From Bordetella parapertussis (lineage in GTDB: Bacteria > Pseudomonadota > Gammaproteobacteria > Burkholderiales > Burkholderiaceae_B), in NCBI GenBank assembly GCA_945882005.1, contig CAMCWG010000059.1, positions 1 to 12,197 of the forward strand: a stretch of 12,197 nucleotides of DNA, in the 5' to 3' direction. The position numbers were made by a program, and so were the translations under genes. The notes beneath the pieces were generated by a model that was not told the DNA's origin, did not search any database, and saw only the letters and a program-made list of their open reading frames with translations. Shown here piece by piece: positions 6,575 through 12,197 of this stretch (positions are counted from its first letter, which is position 1; every line of letters starts with the position of its first letter).

Positions 6575-8307
6575 TTGACTGGCACGCGCAAGAGTCGATA
6601 ACGATCGAAGCGGTCAGCGCCGCGAGAACCTAGCCATATTACTGAGGCATTATCGCTATACCCTGCCAGTCCATCGGCTAGCTTTTTACGCGTCGTTTGC
6701 TGCAATACAAAGGGACACTTCGGATCGTAGGTCATTTGTATGTTGTCGAATACGTAAAGTGATGCCTGCGGCCCAAGCCCTAAGCCTTGCGCCCGCACAC
6801 ATGCCAGCTGACCCGGGGTATTTGAAAGGGTGGTCAGTACCTGTTTGATTTGTGCCGACATCGGCCGATAGCTACGGACGTAGTCGACGGCGGGTAACCA
6901 GAGCAAGACCAAGAGCGCCCACGTAATAGTGACACCACTCGCACATAGCATCGAACCGCGCCACAACACACTTGGATTCCACTTTAAGCGCCAGACGACA
7001 ATCGCGACCCAGCAAAGTGTCGCCACGGCAGCTGCAATGACGGACCACCACGCAATATGGGGCTCATAACCGGTGGTGAGCCGCGCAATATTGAGTGAAA
7101 TTTGTTTGGGTATTTTGTAGTGCAAAGCTGCCCAGCCAATCCAGACGCACAGGATCGTTACCGAAAAACACATCAGGGCGAACCAATCAAGTGTGTTGAT
7201 AACACCTCGGCGCATGGTCGGTAGTGCGAAGGCTGCTAAAACAGCGAGTGGTGCAGCAAAGAGCACGTACTCAGGTTCGCCTGAATCTGTCAGCAAAGGG
7301 ATCGTCAGGAGAGCGCCCAGTGCAACGGCGAGAGGGACCCAGATGTGTGGTGCAGTGATCCAACGGCGCCATTGCCAGATCGCTAAGCAGGCGAGCGGCC
7401 AAATCGGCCAGAGAAACCAGGGGAGGTCGCGGAGAGGGCGTAAAGCAGTTTCGTAGTCGGGGATACCAAAATGCGAGGCATTCCAGTGTGTCCACGCTTT
7501 AAACCACTCAGGGTGTAAGCGTTGCGTGGGTATCCACCAACACATGACGAGAAGCGCTGCGATTGCAAGGGCGGCCACTAACCATTTTCGGTGTGGCCAC
7601 AGGCCGCTGCGTGGGTGTAGGGCGAGCAACGCTGCAAGAAGAACAGGTATGACGCCTGGCCAGGCTCGCGTTAAAAAACAACCTGCTAGGGCAAGTGCCA
7701 AGCACGAAGCACCCATCTTGGGCTTATCGAGCATACGAGCCAGAGAGTAGAACGCGAACGCCTGAAAAGCGACATTGGCGGGGACGACTGAGGTCTCATG
7801 CAAGCGTTGCAAGATACCGATCGTAGCAAGCCACAACAGAGTAGCTGTGTCCGCGAGTAGTCTCCCGTAGTCCTTGACGGTCGGCTCACCACCAAAAGGC
7901 AGTGCGAGAGGTTGCGCCTCGGTTCGGCGTCCAAGCAAATAGGTGCCATACCAAATTGAAATCATCGTCAGGCTAAACCACAGCACGTTGGCAATGCGTG
8001 AGGCGGAGATTTCACCGAGCCAAGGTCCCAAGACGTAAATAAATAGTGCGCCCACCCAAGTGACGAGCGGCCCATCTTGCGGGAGGTCAAGTGCGCCAAC
8101 GTGCGGCACGAGCCACCCGGATCCATCGCCACGCAGTGCCGAGAGCATGGTGGCAAGGTTCAGCACATCATCTGTTTTCCAGGGATCACGACCGAACAGT
8201 CCTGCGACGATGTAAGCCGCCGCCAACGCGAAAAGGACCAGCCTCGGCAGCTTGAGCGTTGCCGGGGCAGTCATTCGTGCGGGTGTGGATTGGCTCAGGG
8301 GTGACAC
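6571..8307 (-). CDS. ArnT/PMT-like (GT-C) integral-membrane glycosyltransferase homologue
   Basis: A 578-residue multi-pass protein. After the first helix (about 22-38) comes GRDPWKTDD (39-47), the position where GT-C enzymes carry catalytic acidic residues. The following DLPQDGPLVTWVGALFIYVLG (74-94) resembles the ArnT segment around its conserved KPPL. About ten more helices follow, then a soluble periplasmic C-terminal part (about 470-578). Such enzymes use polyprenyl-phosphate sugars to modify lipid A, proteins or glycans; the acceptor is unknown here, and Gln replaces the usual Lys before the GP. The start is GTG 8307, the first possible start after an in-frame stop, with only a distant AGG. 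ATG 8274 (residue 12) is the alternative. It is the first gene of a pair with the MATE gene. Confidence 0.8.
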   Translation of the reverse strand: MSPLSQSTPARMTAPATLKLPRLVLFALAAAYIVAGLFGRDPWKTDDVLNLATMLSALRGDGSGWLVPHVGALDLPQDGPLVTWVGALFIYVLGPWLGEISASRIANVLWFSLTMISIWYGTYLLGRRTEAQPLALPFGGEPTVKDYGRLLADTATLLWLATIGILQRLHETSVVPANVAFQAFAFYSLARMLDKPKMGASCLALALAGCFLTRAWPGVIPVLLAALLALHPRSGLWPHRKWLVAALAIAALLVMCWWIPTQRLHPEWFKAWTHWNASHFGIPDYETALRPLRDLPWFLWPIWPLACLAIWQWRRWITAPHIWVPLAVALGALLTIPLLTDSGEPEYVLFAAPLAVLAAFALPTMRRGVINTLDWFALMCFSVTILCVWIGWAALHYKIPKQISLNIARLTTGYEPHIAWWSVIAAAVATLCWVAIVVWRLKWNPSVLWRGSMLCASGVTITWALLVLLWLPAVDYVRSYRPMSAQIKQVLTTLSNTPGQLACVRAQGLGLGPQASLYVFDNIQMTYDPKCPFVLQQTTRKKLADGLAGYSDNASVIWLGSRGADRFDRYRLLRVPVK

Positions 8308-8346
8308 GCTTTAACAATAACCTGTGCTTAAAGACTGAGGTGGGGA

Positions 8347-8372
8347 TAAAAAAAGGCAGCCAATGGCTGCCT
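8347..8372 (-). terminator. Rho-independent terminator of rpmE2
   Basis: Read leftward, AGGCAGCC (8372-8365) and GGCTGCCT (8361-8354) form an eight-base-pair GC-rich stem with a three-base ATT loop, followed by a seven-base T-run (plus-strand A-run 8348-8354). It lies about 35 bases after the rpmE2 stop and about 40 before the next leftward start, so it separates rpmE2 from the glycosyltransferase-like gene. Confidence 0.93.
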
Positions 8373-8404
8373 CGGTTCGCGCGAGATGATCTGGGAGGAT
8401 CAAA

Positions 8405-8671
8405 TCAGGCGGAGGCCTTTTTTGTGCCGCTTGTGCGTGCGAAACGTGCACGGAATTTCTCAACGCGACCAGTCTCAACGATACGCGTTTGCGCGCCGGT
8501 GTAGAAAGGGTGCGATTCAGAGGTTACGTCGCACTTAAAAAGCGGGTAGGTCTTGCCATCGAGTTCGATGGTTTCGCGGCTGTTCAGCGTCGAGCGTGTC
8601 ACAAACTTGTTACCAGTTTGCAGGTCGACGAACACAACGTCGCGGTATTCTGGGTGGATGCCATCTTTCAT
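8405..8671 (-). CDS. rpmE2: 50S ribosomal protein L31 type B
   Basis: An 88-residue bL31 of the zinc-independent type B. It begins [10 protein letters not shown], has [15 protein letters not shown] in the middle (31-45) and the family signature SHPFYTG (53-59), then a basic tail. Only one cysteine (C47) is present, so the four-ligand zinc site of type A is missing, as expected for type B. The open frame extends upstream to 8719, but ATG 8671 is chosen because AAAGGA at 8678-8683 sits six bases before it and the protein then starts like other family members. It has its own promoter and terminator. Type B paralogues often replace the zinc-bound form under zinc limitation; whether a type A copy exists cannot be seen here. 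Confidence 0.96.
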   Translation of the reverse strand: MKDGIHPEYRDVVFVDLQTGNKFVTRSTLNSRETIELDGKTYPLFKCDVTSESHPFYTGAQTRIVETGRVEKFRARFARTSGTKKASA

Positions 8672-8677
8672 TGGAAG

Positions 8678-8683
8678 TCCTTT
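8678..8683 (-). promoter_or_regulatory. Ribosome binding site fixing the rpmE2 start
   Basis: Read leftward this is AAAGGA, six bases before ATG 8671. It decides against longer in-frame starts near 8719, which lack a comparable site. Confidence 0.75.
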
Positions 8684-8740
8684 GGTTTGGGCGGGTCGCC
8701 AGCCGAGAGTTTCAGCCACGTATCCTGAGTCAAGCCCACG

Positions 8741-8769
8741 ATTCTACAGGGAGTGGGGAAGTTTTGCAA
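8741..8769 (-). promoter_or_regulatory. Sigma-70-type promoter of rpmE2
   Basis: Read leftward, TTGCAA (8769-8764) is followed by exactly 17 bases and then TAGAAT (8746-8741), five of six to the -10 consensus. Transcription would start near 8734, giving a leader of about 63 bases before ATG 8671. The -35 hexamer is a palindrome, but no properly spaced -10 was found on the plus strand for the rightward gene. Confidence 0.65.
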
Positions 8770-8838
8770 CGCGACAATGCTATTCTTCTGGTGAAGACTA
8801 GACAAAAAATGTCTTTTTAAACAAAGCCTTGGGAGAAT

Positions 8839-9597
8839 GTGTTGTCTGTAAGGCATGAAATCCCCACTATTTCTGAGAGTGGTGGTGTCCGATACCTTCA
8901 CTTTGGTACTGAGTGGGTGCAGGGTGCGATGTGGGTAGATAGACCAGCAGAGTTTGTGTTGGAGTACACCGCACAAATGATGGCTTGGCTTGTCTTTCTT
9001 GAGCCTGCCCGGCAGCAGACCTTGGGTTTGTTTGGGTTGGGGGCGGGCTCGATGGTCCGCTTCTGCCTTAAACACACCGCTCATCCGCTGACCGTTGTCG
9101 AACATAACCCGCTTGTGACCTCGGCTTGTGAGCTGTACTTCAAGCTTCCAAGACCCGCGCGTCTGACGATCGAACATCAGGATGCGGGCAGGTGGGTAGA
9201 GTCGAGCAAAAACTGGGGGCTTTGTAGCGCCTTAATGGTAGACATTTATGATGGTGAGGCGCAAGGTCCCGTTCTAGATTCCTTGGCTTTCTATCAGGGC
9301 TGCCGCGCTGCGTTAGCAGACATTGGTGTCATGAGCGTAAATTTGTTCGGAGCCCATGCGAGTTTTGCACGCAACATTCGCAATATTAGTCAGGCGTTTG
9401 ATGGTCGGATTTTGACTCTTCCACAAATCGATGCAGGCAACCAGGTTGTGCTCGCGTTCAAGGGCCCTCCTATCGCGGTAGGGGTTGGGCAACTGCTGGC
9501 CCGCGCGGAGTATGTCGAATCGAAGTACGGTTTACCCGCAAGGAAATGGGTACGCTCGATGATGGGGCGATTGCAAGATGGTGTTCTGGCGATTTGA
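8839..9597 (+). CDS. Spermidine-synthase-like (SpeE-fold) protein, substrate unknown
   Basis: A 252-residue protein with the Rossmann-type core of the spermine/spermidine synthase superfamily. The cofactor loop GLFGLGAGS is at 63-71, the acidic ribose-contact block VVEHNP at 86-91, an Asp at 115, and VDIYDGEAQGP at 134-144, where true synthases have their catalytic DSSDP. An FYQGCRAAL helix and a VNLFG strand (166-171) follow, as in proteobacterial SpeE-like proteins. The N-terminal beta domain is short. True aminopropyltransferase activity is therefore doubtful; a methyltransferase or other role is possible. The start is GTG 8839 or TTG 8842, both behind GGGAG (8831-8835); the ATG at 8837 is in another frame and soon stops. 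The next gene starts on the base after this stop (TGAATG), implying coupling. Confidence 0.8.
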   Translation: MLSVRHEIPTISESGGVRYLHFGTEWVQGAMWVDRPAEFVLEYTAQMMAWLVFLEPARQQTLGLFGLGAGSMVRFCLKHTAHPLTVVEHNPLVTSACELYFKLPRPARLTIEHQDAGRWVESSKNWGLCSALMVDIYDGEAQGPVLDSLAFYQGCRAALADIGVMSVNLFGAHASFARNIRNISQAFDGRILTLPQIDAGNQVVLAFKGPPIAVGVGQLLARAEYVESKYGLPARKWVRSMMGRLQDGVLAI

Positions 9598-10581
9598 ATG
9601 AGAATGCACTTAAATTTTCTGAAGCAATACATGGCAAGCCTGCTGGTGTGTCTCGGGCTGGTTCTTTCATCTTCAGAGGCCTTTGCGCAAATGAAATCTC
9701 TGGTGATTTTGACCCTTGAAGAGAGCGAGGAATCCGATGAGATGCGCGCCGGCATTCGCGAGGTACTCAGGGCGGCTGGCTTGCAAGAAGGGCGTCAGTA
9801 CAAAGTGCAGATCGCCAATGCACAAGGGAGTCCTGAGACGGCCTCCAAACAGGCGCTTGAGCTTATCCGTGGCAAGCCTGATGTGATTCTGGCGCTGTCG
9901 CAACCCAATGCCCAAGCAGCTGCAGCGCACACAACAACCATGCCGATCATCTTTGTGGGTGTGACCGATCCTGTTGAGGCAGGATTGGTTTCAGGTCTAG
10001 GGGCTTCCGGGACCAATATCACCGGCGTCTCTGACGCGCTCGTGCTCAGTCGAAGGGTGCCATTGATTCGGCAAGTGGTGCCTGCGGCTAAACGGGTTGG
10101 TGTGATCTACAACGCGACGGATGCCGTCTCGGTGGCTCAGGTGCGTGAGTTTCAAACCCTCCTGGGCGAGGCGGGTTTAGTGATGCTTGAGGCGACGGCT
10201 GCACGACCTGTCGATGTGGCGTCAGCGGCCCGCAGCATGGTTGGTAAGGTTGATGTGATTTATACGCTGGCCGATGCGACCGTACTTAAGGCCTATCCCC
10301 AGCTAGTGGCGACTGCGAATCAGACGCGCACTCCTTTGCTGGCCTCGGAGGTCGCGCAAGTCAAACAAGGCGCCGTTGCTGCGGTGGACATTACTGGGCG
10401 GGATTTGGGCTTGGCGGCAGGGCGACTGACCGTACGCGTCTTGCGGGGTGTTAAGCCGGGTGCGATTCCGATCGAGATTATGCAAAAACCACCCGTGCAC
10501 TTGAACGCACAAGCGGCGCAGCGCCAGGGAGTTGTTTTCTCTGACGCGCTGTTCAAGAGTGCAAGTCAAGTGCTGAAGTAG
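9598..10581 (+). CDS. ABC transporter substrate-binding protein (TrpX-like, PF04392 type)
   Basis: A 327-residue periplasmic binding protein. A Sec signal peptide is visible: a basic start (R2, K9), a hydrophobic core (12-24) and SSSEAFA before Q31, a likely signal peptidase I site. C18 is not in a lipobox. The mature part has two Rossmann lobes and the family landmarks: a PDVILALSQPNAQAAAA stretch (about 94-110) and VTDPVEAGLV (122-131). Relatives such as TrpX bind tryptophan or other small ligands, but the ligand is not readable here. The usual permease and ATPase genes are absent on both sides: upstream is the SpeE-like gene, directly abutting, and downstream is pdxJ after 68-80 bases. It may serve a transporter encoded elsewhere. 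Confidence 0.88.
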   Translation: MRMHLNFLKQYMASLLVCLGLVLSSSEAFAQMKSLVILTLEESEESDEMRAGIREVLRAAGLQEGRQYKVQIANAQGSPETASKQALELIRGKPDVILALSQPNAQAAAAHTTTMPIIFVGVTDPVEAGLVSGLGASGTNITGVSDALVLSRRVPLIRQVVPAAKRVGVIYNATDAVSVAQVREFQTLLGEAGLVMLEATAARPVDVASAARSMVGKVDVIYTLADATVLKAYPQLVATANQTRTPLLASEVAQVKQGAVAAVDITGRDLGLAAGRLTVRVLRGVKPGAIPIEIMQKPPVHLNAQAAQRQGVVFSDALFKSASQVLK

Positions 10582-10583
10582 TC

Positions 10584-10613
10584 TTGAGCGTGATAATCTG
10601 GGCACAAAATAAT
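10584..10613 (+). promoter_or_regulatory. Candidate promoter for pdxJ-acpS
   Basis: TTGAGC at 10584-10589 and AATAAT at 10608-10613 are separated by 18 bases (four and five of six to consensus). They lie directly after the stop of the binding-protein gene. A start near 10620 would give a leader of about 40 bases. Neither hexamer is perfect, so read-through from upstream is equally possible. Confidence 0.35.
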
Positions 10614-10661
10614 CGGTTAAAGCCACTCTGGTTGACCGCAGCGTAAGGAATGAAAGAAACC

Positions 10662-11426
10662 ATGATTGATTTGGGCGTCAATATTGATCACGTCGCAACC
10701 TTGCGTCAGCAGCGACACACTGCTTACCCCGATCCTATCGCGGCCGCGTTGCGCGCCGAGGAGGCCGGTGCTGACTTAATTACTTTACATCTGCGCGAAG
10801 ATCGCCGCCACATACAAGATGCGGATGTCTTCGCTCTGCGGCCTTTGCTGCGTACGCGCATGAATCTTGAGTGTGCAATCACGCCTGAGATGTTGGCGAT
10901 CGCATGTAAAGTTCTGCCGCAGGATGTGTGTCTAGTTCCTGAGAAGCGTGCCGAGCTCACAACAGAGGGTGGTCTGGATGTCGTAGCAGGCCACATTGCA
11001 GTCAAGGCGGCTGTTGATCAGCTGAAGTCAAATGGGATTCGCGTGTCGCTCTTCATCGATCCGGAGCCGGCACAAATTCGAGCAGCCGTCGACGCGGGTG
11101 CCACTGTGATTGAATTGCATACTGGTGCGTACGCTGAAGCCCCCGATACGGCAGCCATCGAACATGAGTTATCCCGTCTTCGCCAGGCGATTGGCGTTGC
11201 CGTCAAGCTAGGGGTACGTGTGAATGCCGGGCATGGACTGCACCTTGGTAATGTCGATGCGGTGGCAGGCATGCCAGGGCTGGCAGAGCTGAACATTGGC
11301 CATGCGATTGTCGCGCAAGCGGTATTCGATGGTTGGGAGCCCACCATACGTAATTTCAAAGCGCGCATGGTGCAGGCCTATCTGCAGGCCCAATGTGCCG
11401 GTTCGGTTCGAGCCTCTCCACGTTAA
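10662..11426 (+). CDS. pdxJ: Pyridoxine 5'-phosphate synthase
   Basis: PdxJ joins 3-amino-2-oxopropyl phosphate (made by PdxA) and 1-deoxy-D-xylulose 5-phosphate to form pyridoxine 5'-phosphate, the ring-closing step of DXP-dependent vitamin B6 synthesis. The 254-residue TIM barrel begins [16 protein letters not shown] and holds catalytic residues H43 and R45 (TLHLRED), E70 (MNLE), E151 (VIELHTG) and H191 (NAGHGL). With the start at 10662, the H43, R45, E70 and E151 numbers match the E. coli enzyme, so this start is preferred to ATG 10650, which would have AAGGA (10645-10649) touching it. From 10662 that site is 12 bases away, somewhat long. acpS follows after 12 bases, a common pairing. Confidence 0.97.
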   Translation: MIDLGVNIDHVATLRQQRHTAYPDPIAAALRAEEAGADLITLHLREDRRHIQDADVFALRPLLRTRMNLECAITPEMLAIACKVLPQDVCLVPEKRAELTTEGGLDVVAGHIAVKAAVDQLKSNGIRVSLFIDPEPAQIRAAVDAGATVIELHTGAYAEAPDTAAIEHELSRLRQAIGVAVKLGVRVNAGHGLHLGNVDAVAGMPGLAELNIGHAIVAQAVFDGWEPTIRNFKARMVQAYLQAQCAGSVRASPR

Positions 11427-11428
11427 TC

Positions 11429-11433
11429 AGGAG
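11429..11433 (+). promoter_or_regulatory. Ribosome binding site of acpS
   Basis: AGGAG lies in the 12-base gap after pdxJ, five bases before GTG 11439. It supports that non-ATG start. Confidence 0.75.
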
Positions 11434-11438
11434 CCCTT

Positions 11439-11840
11439 GTGTCTGCGATTGCAGGTATCGGAACGGACTTAGTCAAGATGGCTCGCATTGAGCAGGCCTG
11501 GCTAAGACATCCCGAGCGGTTCCCCCAAAAAATCCTCGGCGTTGATGAGCTACGTGTTTTTAAAGCGCGCGCTGCACGCGATCGCTTGCGAGGCGTTCGT
11601 TATCTCGCTACGCGCTTTGCGGCCAAAGAGGCTTTCTCTAAAGCCGTTGGATTAGGTATGCGCAGCCCAATGTGGTGGACGCGTATGCAAACACTCAATG
11701 CTACGGGGGGAAGACCGGTTGTTGTGTTGGCTGAGCCCCTGGCAAGTTGGTACGCTGAGCGGTTTGGCGCAGCGCATGTCTCATTGACGGATGAGTCGGA
11801 ATATGGCGCAGCGCACGTTGTTGTTGAATCTCGCAGTTAG
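11439..11840 (+). CDS. acpS: Holo-[acyl-carrier-protein] synthase
   Basis: AcpS transfers 4'-phosphopantetheine from CoA to apo-ACP, activating fatty-acid synthesis. The 133-residue protein has the two metal/CoA motifs: [13 protein letters not shown] (6-18, D10) and [20 protein letters not shown] (54-73, E64). The C-terminal block [15 protein letters not shown] resembles the LADERHYACA block of the E. coli enzyme. Length is close to the family norm (about 126). It starts with GTG behind a good AGGAG site and lies 12 bases after pdxJ, so it is almost certainly in the same transcript. Its CoA substrate is also the substrate class of the Nudix enzyme at 1636-2373, but the two are not adjacent. 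Confidence 0.96.
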   Translation: MSAIAGIGTDLVKMARIEQAWLRHPERFPQKILGVDELRVFKARAARDRLRGVRYLATRFAAKEAFSKAVGLGMRSPMWWTRMQTLNATGGRPVVVLAEPLASWYAERFGAAHVSLTDESEYGAAHVVVESRS

Positions 11841-11886
11841 TGCGACATCTTCTCTAGATTGATCTTTATTGAAAGGCTATTTTCTG

Positions 11887-12197
11887 ATGACCACCAAACC
11901 GATCCAGCGCTCCAATGCCTCAAGCTTTGGCCCTCTTATGGTAGATGTACAAGGTTATACGCTGACGGCAGCCGAGAAAAAACGTTTGCAAGACCCCTTG
12001 GTCGGGGGCGTTATTCTTTTTGCTCGTAACTATAAAGATCGTGCACAGCTCACGGCGCTGACGCGCAGCATTCATGCCCTGCGCAGTCCAGCTCTACTGA
12101 TTGCGGTAGACCATGAGGGTGGTCGAGTGCAGCGCTTTCGTACCGACGGTTTTACGACACTCCCATCAATGCGCAATCTTGGTAAGCTTTGGATGAC
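11887..12197 (+). CDS. nagZ: Beta-N-acetylhexosaminidase NagZ, 5' part (cut by window edge)
   Basis: NagZ removes N-acetylglucosamine from GlcNAc-anhydromuropeptides in the cytoplasm during cell-wall recycling; its products feed AmpC induction in species that have it. The first 103 codons are present. They show the glycoside hydrolase family 3 start [12 protein letters not shown] (15-26), the segment [13 protein letters not shown] (37-49), and [10 protein letters not shown] (75-84), a substrate-binding motif. The catalytic His/Asp region lies beyond the window. ATG 11887 follows AAAGG (11872-11876) with a ten-base gap. It lies 46 bases after acpS with no terminator between, so a pdxJ-acpS-nagZ transcript is likely. 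Codon 104 is incomplete at the edge, and the frame shows no disruption. Confidence 0.95.
   Translation, partial: MTTKPIQRSNASSFGPLMVDVQGYTLTAAEKKRLQDPLVGGVILFARNYKDRAQLTALTRSIHALRSPALLIAVDHEGGRVQRFRTDGFTTLPSMRNLGKLWM

Noticed and set aside
7193..7949. Several overlapping open frames on both strands inside the glycosyltransferase-like gene
   Set aside because: They are out-of-frame shadows of a GC-rich membrane-protein gene, with low-complexity Arg/Ser/Pro-rich translations and no ribosome binding sites.
8672..8719. Sixteen-codon N-terminal extension of bL31
   Set aside because: The extension is not family-like and covers the AAAGGA ribosome binding site of the ATG at 8671.
8800..8819. AGACA/TGTCT hairpin followed by T-run before the SpeE-like gene
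   Set aside because: The stem has only five AT-rich pairs, and no rightward gene ends there, so a terminator role is unlikely.
8668..9177. Leftward open frame of 169 codons
   Set aside because: It lies antisense to the SpeE-like gene and across the rpmE2 promoter and leader, resembles no family I know, and conflicts with well-supported genes.
10615..10637. GGTTAA/TTGACC hairpin in the pdxJ leader
   Set aside because: Six pairs including a G-U with an 11-base loop; too weak to call a riboswitch or terminator.
1..12197. Mobile elements, CRISPR arrays, tRNA/rRNA genes, toxin-antitoxin or defence genes
   Set aside because: None was recognised on either strand; the content is housekeeping and transport genes with ordinary spacing.

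Overview
The window looks like chromosomal housekeeping DNA from a betaproteobacterium, most likely Burkholderiales and Alcaligenaceae-like. That placement rests on the gene set (rplS, a CoA-type Nudix gene, rsgA, an M48A protease, orn, a type B rpmE, then pdxJ-acpS-nagZ) and on remembered similarity of PdxJ and NagZ to Bordetella-type proteins. It is an inference, not a search result. GC content looks moderate by eye, lower than in Bordetella itself. No tRNA, rRNA, CRISPR array, insertion sequence, integrase or phage gene is visible, and no intergenic gap exceeds about 300 bases.

Layout. (1) 1-85 is a non-coding left edge with a small degenerate repeat. (2) 86-958 (-) is an EamA/DMT-type membrane transporter, divergent from rplS (1181-1558, +), which has its own leader and ends in a strong UUCG-loop terminator. 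(3) 1636-2373 (+) is a NudL-type CoA pyrophosphatase, tail to tail with a leftward pair: rsgA (2383-3282) and an upstream M48A membrane metalloprotease (3279-4523), overlapping by ATGA. (4) orn (4582-5172, +) diverges from that pair and overlaps by 11 bases, at its stop, the end of another leftward pair. That pair is a GT-C/ArnT-like membrane glycosyltransferase homologue (6571-8307) followed by a MATE transporter (5162-6574), again with an ATGA overlap. (5) rpmE2 (8405-8671, -) is a monocistronic-looking ribosomal protein bL31 type B gene with a recognisable promoter and terminator. (6) Rightward from 8839 come a spermidine-synthase-like protein, an ABC substrate-binding protein without visible ABC partners, and then pdxJ, acpS and the start of nagZ, which is cut by the right edge.

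How the genes fit together. Many products serve translation and nucleotide turnover (L19, bL31, RsgA, oligoribonuclease, CoA pyrophosphatase). The right end serves cofactors and the envelope: pyridoxine phosphate synthase, holo-ACP synthase (which attaches 4'-phosphopantetheine from CoA) and the muropeptide-recycling glucosaminidase NagZ. Two blocks that are often joined to other core genes (rplS to trmD; pdxJ to recO) are joined here to unrelated neighbours, which suggests local rearrangement.

I found no convincing new defence, toxin or mobile system. The most interesting leads are the coupled GT-C glycosyltransferase/MATE pair, the SpeE-like protein paired with an orphan binding protein, and the protease gene between orn and rsgA. 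Several starts were moved from the longest open frame: orn to ATG 4582, rpmE2 to 8671 and pdxJ to 10662.
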